This document shows, one piece after another, positions 1-6,493 of a stretch of DNA of 64,000 nucleotides. The stretch comes from Bacillota bacterium. GTDB taxonomy: Bacteria > Bacillota > Clostridia > Oscillospirales > Ruminococcaceae. Where the stretch lies: assembly GCA_023391875.1 (NCBI GenBank), contig JAEWAB010000002.1:186001-250000 (forward strand). Reading direction: 5' to 3'. Each line of letters begins with the position of its first letter. Within the stretch, counting starts at the first letter, position 1. Below the pieces are notes generated by a model, which was not told where the DNA came from, ran no database searches, and worked only from the letters and a program-made list of their open reading frames with translations. Both the position numbers and the translations under genes were made by a program.

Positions 1-1733
1 GTAGCGGGAGCAGCTGCTTTATAAAGATTATTATAATTACTATTAATAGCAGTTATTATTAAATTGCTTATTGGCTCAGTTTTATAGTGATACTCAGAGC
101 AATACAAATCATTTATAGTAATTTTTGACGGATCAACTTCAAAACAAATTTTAGTTCCACGGGAAAATGAGCTATTATAATCATCTACAAGAATGTAACC
201 TTTTCCAGAACTACCGCTCTCCATTATAATCCTTTTAGCTGGTTCATCTTCTGTTTTTGTAATTATTTCGAATTTATCAGTTAATAAGAAGATGGATTGT
301 AACCCAAGTCCAAATGCACCCGAAGGTCTAAACCATGGTGGCATTTCTTCAATTGTTTTTTCTCTTGTTGATTTCATGGTATTACCGATTTTTGATATAC
401 GTTCAACTTCCTTAATACTTATTCCTGTTCCTTTATCTCTAATACAAATTTCAACTTTATCATTTGCATTAATTGAAATACTGATATTTATAGAATAATG
501 AGGGAAGTCAATATCCACTATATCAGATGGTTCTAAATTGCTATTGTATTTATGAGGATCTCGCTCTGTTATATCTTTCCATACTTGCACTAATGTTGCA
601 TCAACGGCATTTTGTATTATTTCCCTAATACAAACAAATTTATTTTTATAGATATCAGCACCCTTTAAAAGTTCGATTGCTCTTTTATCTGATATAGTAA
701 ATCTAAGATCAGAATAATCTAACCATTTCGTACTGTGATTAAGTAATAATTCTTTTTTGCGAAGGATAGGAGCTATCCCCCAATCTAATGGCGCAATTTG
801 ATTCCAATGCAATAATAAAAATTCACATGTTCCTTCAATCCAACTACACCAATTTCTCATTAAGCGATAAACTTCAATGTCATCAGTATCAGATTTAATT
901 TCTATCCCTTCAGGCTCAACTAAAAAATGTTGGATTGATTTATGCTTTAATAAATGAAGGTATGAATTTTGCGGTAAAGGAGTAGCCGATTTCAATATGA
1001 ATTCATTAAATCGGTCATTATCTAAATCAAGTAAATCCCCTAAACATAAAAGGGACGCAACCAGTCTTGGGTGCATATAATCATTCGATATACCATTGCT
1101 TTTGTAGGGTAAATTCATTAAGCTGTTAATTTGTTGTTGGTGCATTTCACAGATATCAGCCAATATGTTAACAAATCTTTCCGATATATTAGGGAAGAGT
1201 TCAGGGTGTGATTTAATATAATTTCCGCTTCTTTTAGCATGTGAATCACGAAAACTATTTTCTATAATTATTTGTATGTCCTTGTATTTATCCAAAGAAT
1301 CTTTATAATTAGAAATGAAATCTGGGCTAGCGGGAGTGCTCGAATGCAATAATCTCTTCGCTACACATGCTATTTCATTGTTTTGCAATGAAAGTTTTTG
1401 TAGTTCTTCTTTGAATTCTTCTTTTTGAAATAAATTTTCTACTTCATCAAATTCTATAGCCATTCCTAAATCATGACCATAAAAAGCTGATAGTAACATC
1501 CAAGTATCTGTTGGACTTAATTTATTAATTCTATCTTCACCTAAGAATTTTTCAATCTGCATACATATGGTTTCCGAATGGGTAGAATTATGCAAACTAA
1601 AGTGCGGAAAATATAAGCAAACACTTTCGAGTTTCTGAGAAAACACATTTTTCAAAATACCCCACGTTTGATACAAAAGTAAATTTCTACTGTTATCTAT
1701 TGATAACATCTCCAAATGCTTTTCAAGAGTCAT
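1..1733 (-). CDS. HD-domain plus Hsp90-like (GHKL) ATPase protein, 3' end outside window
   Basis: Open frame read by hand on the minus strand from ATG at 1733 to the left window edge: 577 residues with no stop, so the C terminus is missing. SD GGGGAG lies 8 nt before the ATG. Residues 45-240 carry an HD-type metal phosphohydrolase signature: H52, the H87-D88 pair (FYGHDLGM), H198 (ICEMHQQ) and D233 (LGDLLDLD). Residues 365-535 form a GHKL/Hsp90-type ATP-binding fold: N-box REIIQNAVDA (N375), RDKGTG (433-437) and the lid motif GAFGLGLQS (472-480). Very AT-rich and divergent from a type III toxin-antitoxin locus. The HD plus Hsp90-like pairing suggests a stress or phage-defence protein; that role is inference, the two domains are clear. 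Confidence 0.85.
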   Translation of the reverse strand, partial: MTLEKHLEMLSIDNSRNLLLYQTWGILKNVFSQKLESVCLYFPHFSLHNSTHSETICMQIEKFLGEDRINKLSPTDTWMLLSAFYGHDLGMAIEFDEVENLFQKEEFKEELQKLSLQNNEIACVAKRLLHSSTPASPDFISNYKDSLDKYKDIQIIIENSFRDSHAKRSGNYIKSHPELFPNISERFVNILADICEMHQQQINSLMNLPYKSNGISNDYMHPRLVASLLCLGDLLDLDNDRFNEFILKSATPLPQNSYLHLLKHKSIQHFLVEPEGIEIKSDTDDIEVYRLMRNWCSWIEGTCEFLLLHWNQIAPLDWGIAPILRKKELLLNHSTKWLDYSDLRFTISDKRAIELLKGADIYKNKFVCIREIIQNAVDATLVQVWKDITERDPHKYNSNLEPSDIVDIDFPHYSINISISINANDKVEICIRDKGTGISIKEVERISKIGNTMKSTREKTIEEMPPWFRPSGAFGLGLQSIFLLTDKFEIITKTEDEPAKRIIMESGSSGKGYILVDDYNSSFSRGTKICFEVDPSKITINDLYCSEYHYKTEPISNLIITAINSNYNNLYKAAAPA

Positions 1734-1807
1734 GGTTATCGCTCCCCACTATTATACACTGAATTAGTCTTGTTGGGCTTCACATATGGGTAAAAATGAC
1801 TATATTC

Positions 1808-1836
1808 ATTATACTTCCCCACAATTACCAAGTCAA
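1808..1836 (-). promoter_or_regulatory. Promoter of the HD/GHKL gene
   Basis: On the minus strand TTGACT (1831-1836) and TATAAT (1808-1813) are separated by exactly 17 nt, a near-consensus sigma-A promoter about 75 nt upstream of the ATG at 1733. Confidence 0.75.
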
Positions 1837-1866
1837 ATATTACTATTGCTACGAACCTACATGTTG

Positions 1867-1895
1867 TTGACATATTATTGAATCTAGAGTACAAT
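1867..1895 (+). promoter_or_regulatory. Promoter of the type III antitoxin/toxin locus
   Basis: TTGACA (1867-1872) and TACAAT (1890-1895) with a 17-nt spacer, an almost perfect sigma-A promoter. Transcription should begin near 1903, just before the tandem repeats. It is divergent from the HD/GHKL promoter, only about 30 nt away. Confidence 0.85.
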
Positions 1896-1918
1896 AATAG
1901 TGAAGACAGGAGACTGTC

Positions 1919-2020
1919 AAAAAAGCGGTGTACCCTACCGAAAGTGGGAGCCAAAAAAGAGGAGTACCCTGCCGTAAGTGGGAGCAAAAAAAGCGGTGTA
2001 CCCTACCATGAGTGGGAGCT
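1919..2020 (+). repeat. Three tandem ~34-nt antitoxin repeats
   Basis: Units 1919-1952 (34 nt), 1953-1985 (33 nt) and 1986-2020 (35 nt). Each runs from an A tract through GCGGTGTACCC or a variant to a conserved AGTGGGAGC end. The second unit differs at a few positions (GAGGAGTACCC). A partial fourth start, A6 plus GTAGG, follows at 2021 and merges into the terminator stem. CCC(T)AC and GTGGG in each unit can pair around a 4-5 nt loop. Confidence 0.9.
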
Positions 2021-2028
2021 AAAAAAGT

Positions 2029-2064
2029 AGGTGGTTGGGCTTAGCTCAACCACCTTTTTGTTTT
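2029..2064 (+). terminator. Terminator between antitoxin RNA and toxin gene
   Basis: A 12-bp stem (2029-2040 with 2044-2055, one G-U pair), a 3-nt loop and then TTTTTGTTTT. In ToxIN loci a leaky terminator here makes antitoxin RNA exceed toxin mRNA. The toxin's SD (AGGAGG, 2065-2070) follows at once. Confidence 0.9.
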
Positions 2065-2076
2065 AGGAGGAAAACA

Positions 2077-2706
2077 ATGCGTTTATCTTTTTTTACTGTG
2101 AATTCTGATTATTGCGAGAGATTAAGGAAGCATGATCCACGAGTTCCTTACACTTTTGACGCGAAAAAGAATAGACCCTTTGTGGGCATTGTGTACAGTA
2201 TCGGGTGCCATAGCTATTATGCACCCCTTACTTCGCCAAAACCTAAACATCAAGCTATGAAGAACCAAGTGGATTTTCTCAAAATCGCCGGGGGCGCTTA
2301 TGGTGCCATAAATTTTAATAATATGATACCGATTTTACCCGATCAATGTGAGAAGATTGATATCACTAGCATGGTAATACGATGCGAAGCTGATGAGCAA
2401 TATAAAAATTTGCTTGAGAATCAGCTTTCATGGTGTAATTCAAACATTGACAATATTTTGAGTAAAGCGCGTAAACTATATGAGCTTGTAACGACCCGAC
2501 GGGCACCAGCGCAATTGTTATCACGTTGTTGCGATTTTAAGTTGCTCGAGAAAGTTTGTAATCAGGCTGATGAGGAGCATTTATTGGAATTAGATCATCC
2601 GCGTAAAGAATCAATATTCAAAAGGCTAGAAGCTGTGCAGGAAAAAAGTCAAAGGGATAATGCGGAAAGAGTAAAAAAGACCAAATACATAGGGTTTGAT
2701 AGATAA
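2077..2706 (+). CDS. toxN: Type III toxin-antitoxin endoribonuclease toxin, ToxN/AbiQ family
   Basis: 209 residues. Start chosen at ATG 2077 because AGGAGG lies 6 nt upstream; an in-frame TTG at 2035 lies inside the terminator stem. The protein has the ToxN/AbiQ pattern: an N-terminal FFTVNSDY segment, FVGIVYSIGCHSYYAPLTSP, and YGAINFNNMIPI. T52, S53 and K55 of LTSPKPKH match the active-site Thr-Ser-Lys of ToxN at the same numbering, and Y12 corresponds to its N-terminal Tyr. Somewhat longer than ToxN (about 170) through a charged C-terminal tail. Known members cleave cellular and phage RNA at A-rich sites and cause abortive infection. Family assignment is strong; the phage-defence role is inferred. 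Confidence 0.9.
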   Translation: MRLSFFTVNSDYCERLRKHDPRVPYTFDAKKNRPFVGIVYSIGCHSYYAPLTSPKPKHQAMKNQVDFLKIAGGAYGAINFNNMIPILPDQCEKIDITSMVIRCEADEQYKNLLENQLSWCNSNIDNILSKARKLYELVTTRRAPAQLLSRCCDFKLLEKVCNQADEEHLLELDHPRKESIFKRLEAVQEKSQRDNAERVKKTKYIGFDR

Positions 2707-2725
2707 GTAGAATTACAATATTTTC

Positions 2726-2754
2726 TTGCATTAGTCACAATAATATGATAAAAT
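2726..2754 (+). promoter_or_regulatory. Promoter of the structured RNA locus
   Basis: TTGCAT (2726-2731), 17-nt spacer, TAAAAT (2749-2754). Predicted start is about 2761. No open reading frame with an SD follows for 800 nt, so it should drive an untranslated RNA. Confidence 0.7.
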
Positions 2755-2760
2755 TATATT

Positions 2761-3525
2761 AATCAACAAAAACCCCCCATGGCCTGCACGCTGTTGGAAG
2801 CAGCGCACAGGCTTGCGCCAATAAGATGTCACCACACATCTTAAAGACTTATGGAAGGTGTTTTGCGTGCTATCATTATAGCACGTGGACATACACTCGA
2901 ACAAGCCTTTTAGATGTTCTCGTTCAAAAAGACATCTGAAAGGCTTCTCTTTTGCTTAAAATACGCAAAGCGTATTCTAAGATACATCTCAGCAACCCGT
3001 GTCGATTTCCTGTCACATCGGCTGCTGGGTGCGTTGCAGATAAAAGAGCTAAACGCCAATTCTGCAACCAAGTTATGTATTTGCACCTTGACAAAACGGC
3101 GGTAGGCACAATAAATTGAGATGTTATCGGCATCTCGATTGTGAACCACCGCTACCAAGAGCATAATAAGCTCATTAAGCTGTGCGCGGGGGTGAAAAAC
3201 CGTCGGCGGGGTGCAATCTCCGCTGTAGCGACAGTAGAGGTAACGCCAAGACTACCTGCGGCCTTTTATATGGCCGTCAAAGCGATCACATCAAAGGTAC
3301 GAGCGAAAAAATTACCTGTTGCCATGATTCGCACAGTGAAATAATGATAACGACCGGTGACGGCTGCTCATAAGAATGAGGGGAGAATCTGCGGTATTCG
3401 CTACTTTGGCAAAGAGCGGTAACGTGGAGCTGCGTGACCTTGAAGAAGGCGGCTTATTATGCTGATTTGTAAAGTGCTTATTGATTATTGAGGGTGGGGC
3501 GTGTTAACCCACGTCCTGCCCTTTA
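2761..3525 (+). ncRNA. Candidate large structured non-coding RNA (~765 nt)
   Basis: No convincing protein gene occurs in this stretch, yet it is dense in helices: 2782-2793/2801-2812 (5+5 bp with a 2x2 loop), 2823-2829/2836-2842 (7 bp), 2866-2873/2878-2885 (8 bp, 4-nt loop), 2903-2917/2932-2946 (15 bp), 2960-2966/2970-2976 (7 bp). A coaxial set follows: 3099-3103/3148-3152, 3107-3112/3138-3143 and 3118-3123/3131-3136. Then 3206-3211/3218-3223, 3223-3226/3231-3234, 3259-3263/3272-3276, 3367-3371/3376-3380, and a terminal 12-bp stem 3492-3503/3510-3521. It has a promoter 7 nt upstream and lies near tRNA genes, as ornate large RNAs such as ROOL or GOLLD often do. No group II intron domain V or RNase P core is recognisable. 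Family unknown; the 15-bp hairpin at 2903-2946 might split it into two RNAs. Confidence 0.6.
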
Positions 3526-3565
3526 TACAAATAATCTGTTTCCCCAATAAAGTGAACTGGTAACT

Positions 3566-3802
3566 CTATGTTTTGTTTTTGCGAACAGTCAGGTATTTAT
3601 CTCTTGCCTTGGGATCTTCAGTGTAAGAATCACAAACAACAGTGCTAATGCATTTGCACAGAGTATATATACATTTTTCCTTTGTATAAAACGCGCATTT
3701 TCTTTTACTTCTTCTATACTTTGAAGGTGTTTGCCCTTTTTCAATATGCCAATTAGAACCGGAAAGTGAAGCAGCAACCATAGGATCAATAAATTTGCTC
3801 AC
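3566..3802 (-). CDS. Small Cys-rich basic protein, unknown
   Basis: 78 residues from GTG at 3802, supported by a perfect AAGGAGG (3812-3818) 9 nt upstream; an in-frame ATG at 3838 has no such site. Begins MSKFIDPMVAAS. The middle has five cysteines in a compact block (KRKCAFYTKEKCIYTLCKC then VVCDS), spaced like a small metal-binding or disulfide-bonded domain, and many Lys/Arg. No family recognised. Convergent with the candidate RNA upstream, whose terminal hairpin lies about 45 nt beyond its stop. The strong SD argues for a real gene. Confidence 0.55.
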   Translation of the reverse strand: MSKFIDPMVAASLSGSNWHIEKGQTPSKYRRSKRKCAFYTKEKCIYTLCKCISTVVCDSYTEDPKARDKYLTVRKNKT

Positions 3803-3932
3803 TTTACAATACCTCCTTGATGAAAACGACAACACCATGGATTAAACATTTCAAAGTGCAGAATTATCGCGTTATACCACAAAAAAGCCTACTCACATAG
3901 ACTTTTTTATGATATAATGAAGTGTTTCTCTT

Positions 3933-4017
3933 TGGTGGGAGGAGATGGATTCGAACCATCGAAGCGAGACGCAACAGATTTACAGTCTGCCCCCTTTGGC
4001 CACTCGGGAACCCTCCC
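3933..4017 (-). tRNA. tRNA-Tyr (GTA)
   Basis: Read on the minus strand: a class II tRNA with acceptor GGGAGGG, anticodon loop CTGTAAA giving GTA, long variable arm, intact T arm (GGTTCGAATCC) and encoded CCA. Next to tRNA-Thr with a 36-nt gap, probably one transcript. Confidence 0.95.
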
Positions 4018-4053
4018 ATATTTGATTTTCCTTGTTGACATCTTGCTTGATAG

Positions 4054-4129
4054 TGGAGCTGGTGGACGGATTCGAACCCCCGACCTGCTGATTACAAATC
4101 AGCTGCTCTACCGGCTGAGCTACACCAGC
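4054..4129 (-). tRNA. tRNA-Thr (TGT)
   Basis: 76 nt on the minus strand including CCA. Acceptor GCTGGTG, D arm AGCTCAGCCGGTAGAGC, anticodon loop TTTGTAA (TGT), T loop GGTTCGAATCC. First gene of a two-tRNA cluster with tRNA-Tyr. Confidence 0.95.
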
Positions 4130-4272
4130 AATTTTGTCAACGCATGTTATTCTAACACATCATTTAATTTTTGTCAACCACTATTATTCACTCTTTTTAC
4201 AGCCTTTTCGATGGCCCAAACAGATAATATTTTTGAGAATAATAGGGGAGAATAGGCTTGCATAAATGCCAC

Positions 4273-4301
4273 TTGACAATCGGCGATAACAGCGTTAATA
4301 T
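4273..4301 (+). promoter_or_regulatory. Promoter of the peroxidase-ohrR operon
   Basis: TTGACA (4273-4278), 17-nt spacer, TAATAT (4296-4301), 55 nt before the ATG. The downstream AT-rich leader (4302-4340) could hold an OhrR operator, but no clear palindrome is visible. Confidence 0.7.
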
Positions 4302-4355
4302 ATATTTGAAACAATTTAATTTCATAAAATATAAATTTACAAAGGAGTAGTTGCC

Positions 4356-4898
4356 ATGTCGTTATATGATTATACATTCAAAACCATTGAAGGGAAAACC
4401 GCTTCGCTGGCGGATTACAAGGGAAAGGTGCTTCTGCTTGTCAACACCGCCAGCAAGTGTGGCTTTACCCCGCAATATGAAGGGCTCGAAAAGCTGTATA
4501 AAACCTATTGCAATCAGGGCCTTGTTATGATAGGCTTTCCCTGCAACCAGTTTGCCGGGCAGGAGCCGGGCAGCAACAGTGAGGTGCAGGAGTTCTGCAA
4601 GCTGCGGTATGGGGTAACCTTTCCGCTCGCGGAAAAGATTGATGTAAACGGCGAAAACGCCCACCCCATCTTCCGCTACCTCGCAGAGAATACCGTCTTT
4701 CAGGGCTTTGGCAGCGACGAAAAGAATAAGGCACTGGAGCTGACGCTCAAGCAAGAATACGGCATAGATTTTGCCGGCAGCTCAATTAAATGGAACTTCA
4801 CCAAGTTTCTGATAAACCGTGACGGTACTATTGCCGGGCGTTTTGAACCCACCGTAACCCCGGAGGAGATGGAGGACGCCATAAAGGAGTGTTTGTAA
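4356..4898 (+). CDS. Glutathione peroxidase family (thioredoxin-type) peroxidase
   Basis: 180 residues, full length for the family, SD AAAGGAG. Reduces hydroperoxides. Peroxidatic C35 lies in NTASKCGFTPQY; Q69 (FAGQE) and W145-N146 (IKWNFTKFL) complete the catalytic site. C81 in EFCKLRYGVTFP sits where the resolving Cys of thioredoxin-dependent members is found, so the electron donor is more likely thioredoxin than glutathione. Cytosolic, no signal peptide. The next gene, an OhrR-type repressor, starts 2 nt after the stop, implying induction by organic peroxides. Confidence 0.92.
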   Translation: MSLYDYTFKTIEGKTASLADYKGKVLLLVNTASKCGFTPQYEGLEKLYKTYCNQGLVMIGFPCNQFAGQEPGSNSEVQEFCKLRYGVTFPLAEKIDVNGENAHPIFRYLAENTVFQGFGSDEKNKALELTLKQEYGIDFAGSSIKWNFTKFLINRDGTIAGRFEPTVTPEEMEDAIKECL

Positions 4899-4899
4899 C

Positions 4900-5349
4900 T
4901 TGACCACGCCCGAGGATGCGCTGAAGCTCGACCACCAGCTTTGCTTTGCGCTTTACGCAGGCTCTAAGGAGTTAATAAAGCTGTATAAGCCGCTATTGGA
5001 CCCTTTCGGCCTCACCTACACGCAGTATATCACCCTGCTGGTGTTATGGGAGCGGGACGATCTCAGCGTATCGGAGCTTGGCGGCAGGCTGCTGCTCGAT
5101 TCCGGCACACTGACACCGCTGCTTAAAAAGCTTGAGCAGTCTCAGCTGCTGACGCGGGTGCGGGACAGCGCCGATGAGCGCACCGTAAGGGTATGCCTCA
5201 CCGAAAAGGGCAGGGCACTTCGGCAGCAGTTTTTAGACGTGCCGAACCGGATGTTCTGCAGCCTCGGTCTTGCGCCGCAGGAGGCGCTGGAGCTCAAGAC
5301 GCTGTTGGAAAAGCTGGTGAAGAATCTGCACGAGGTTAACCCTGAATAA
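4900..5349 (+). CDS. ohrR: OhrR-type MarR repressor of organic peroxide response
   Basis: 149 residues from a TTG start; SD AAGGAG lies inside the end of the preceding peroxidase gene. The sequence follows Bacillus OhrR closely: LDHQLCFALYAGS with the reactive Cys at position 15, LTYTQYITLLVLWE, the winged-helix segment LLLDSGTLTPLLKKLE, and wing DSADERTV. In OhrR, oxidation of Cys15 releases DNA. Only one Cys equivalent to the one-Cys Bacillus type is near the N terminus. Co-transcribed with the peroxidase, which it most likely controls. Confidence 0.92.
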   Translation: MTTPEDALKLDHQLCFALYAGSKELIKLYKPLLDPFGLTYTQYITLLVLWERDDLSVSELGGRLLLDSGTLTPLLKKLEQSQLLTRVRDSADERTVRVCLTEKGRALRQQFLDVPNRMFCSLGLAPQEALELKTLLEKLVKNLHEVNPE

Positions 5350-5364
5350 ATAAATGCAAAGCTG

Positions 5365-5400
5365 CAGCCCGCACAGAGTGAATGTGCGGGCTGTTCCTGT
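5365..5400 (+). terminator. Terminator after ohrR
   Basis: 11-bp GC-rich stem (5365-5375/5383-5393), 7-nt loop, T-containing tail. Confidence 0.8.
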
Positions 5401-5431
5401 TGTATAATCAGTTCGGCAGCACCTCTACAGA

Positions 5432-6226
5432 TTAGTCAGAGAGAAAAGCGGATACATACGCTCCATAAAGTAACCTTCCGCGGTTTACCGCCTTTAAACT
5501 GTTGTGTGCGGTAAGTCGGCTCTTGATAGAGGTATAACTTACCCATAAATAGTACGAAACGATGCTAATCTGCACCAAGATACCGATTGCCCCCACCGAA
5601 TAATCCAGAATCGCATGAATCAAAACCGGCACCCAAACGGTCTTGCTACTTTTCAACAGATAAATAAACACAAAGCCGGTTATTATTCCACTGCTTATAT
5701 AATTCAGCATAGTCGGCATAATTTCTATGAACGTTTTGCCCGACAACACCCCCGGAAGGATGGCGTGCATACTGCCCCACAAAAGCCCGCTTATTACAAT
5801 GGCCGCGACATTAGAGCATGCGGATAGCTCGCTGTATAGATAGGCACGAAAGATAAACTCCTCACAAAAACTTACTATCATTAGATAGAAATAAAAGGCG
5901 TATAGCCCCGATACAGAGCAATCGGCATGCAGTAAAAACAGTAAGAGATAAACTCCTGCAAGAAAGATAATCACAGGGTCTGTCGCCGAGAATTGTAAAT
6001 AAAGGTCTTTTCGTTTGACCAGTAGAATGATGGCAGGAAAGAGTAACGCCACGCAAAAGTCTATGATAAACTTAACTGCGAGGTTGCTGATGTTAACGGC
6101 ACTTATCGCAATCCATATGCCATTTCTGAACAACGTAGAAATCAGTATATAAAAATATACAGCGTAGATTATGCAGCAGCTAAGGGTAACAGCCGCATGT
6201 ATATAACGCCTGCGTTCTTTCTTCAT
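5432..6226 (-). CDS. CPBP (CAAX/Abi) family intramembrane protease
   Basis: 264 residues, about eight hydrophobic segments. Carries the CPBP motifs: E122-E123 and R127 in FCEEFIFRAYLY, H154 in WGSMHAILP, and H204/D208 in LIHAILDYS. These membrane glutamyl proteases act on small peptides or membrane substrates; in Firmicutes some give bacteriocin self-immunity. Alone in its transcription unit, so the substrate cannot be inferred. SD AAGGAAGG is rather far (about 14 nt) from the ATG. Confidence 0.85.
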   Translation of the reverse strand: MKKERRRYIHAAVTLSCCIIYAVYFYILISTLFRNGIWIAISAVNISNLAVKFIIDFCVALLFPAIILLVKRKDLYLQFSATDPVIIFLAGVYLLLFLLHADCSVSGLYAFYFYLMIVSFCEEFIFRAYLYSELSACSNVAAIVISGLLWGSMHAILPGVLSGKTFIEIMPTMLNYISSGIITGFVFIYLLKSSKTVWVPVLIHAILDYSVGAIGILVQISIVSYYLWVSYTSIKSRLTAHNSLKAVNRGRLLYGAYVSAFLSD

Positions 6227-6371
6227 GTTACAGTTGCTTACCTTCCTTACTTATTGGTATGCTGTGCCATCCACTATCAAGTAGTTGCAGGGGTTAGGCA
6301 ACACAAATTATATTTTATACCGTTTCAATCATAGCTAAATCCTACTGACGTGTCAATTATATCCATAAAAT

Positions 6372-6405
6372 GAAGACCGAGAAAGTACAAGCTTTCTCGG
6401 TCTTC
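6372..6405 (-). terminator. Terminator after the chemotaxis receptor gene
   Basis: A perfect 14-bp inverted repeat (6372-6385/6392-6405) with a 6-nt loop, followed on the minus strand by ATTTTAT. Lies 90 nt beyond the stop of the receptor gene. Confidence 0.75.
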
Positions 6406-6493
6406 ATAATAATGTACTGTATAGGAATCAAAAAGTTTAGCCAGTTCTGTACATAAAGGAATACCTTTGACTTACGGTATGTATACGCCAAAG

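Larger units (their letters stand above)
1903..2064 (+). ncRNA. toxI: ToxI/AntiQ-like type III antitoxin RNA
   Basis: A short transcript predicted between the promoter at 1867-1895 and the terminator at 2029-2064. Its body is three tandem repeats (1919-2020) directly before a ToxN-type gene, which is the defining layout of type III toxin-antitoxin loci. In known systems the toxin cuts the repeat RNA into single units that fold as pseudoknots and inactivate it. Here every unit starts with a run of six or seven A, the kind of A-rich site such toxins cut. The repeat layout is directly visible; the antitoxin role is inferred from family knowledge. Confidence 0.85.

Noticed and set aside
292..498. 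Plus-strand 68-codon frame in the left region
   Set aside because: It lies opposite the GHKL domain of the minus-strand gene, has no SD and only mirrors that gene.
1919..2020. CRISPR array
   Set aside because: The three repeats are directly abutting with no spacers, and a ToxN-type gene follows; type III antitoxin explains them.
2910..3373. Several overlapping 62-84 codon frames on both strands (2910-3164, 2914-3105, 3141-3344, 3182-3373)
   Set aside because: None has a good SD, they overlap each other in different frames and they coincide with strong RNA helices. Better explained as a structured RNA.
3181..3500. Group II intron remnant (GTGCG start at 3182)
   Set aside because: No domain V hairpin, no reverse transcriptase and no typical domain I boxes could be found.
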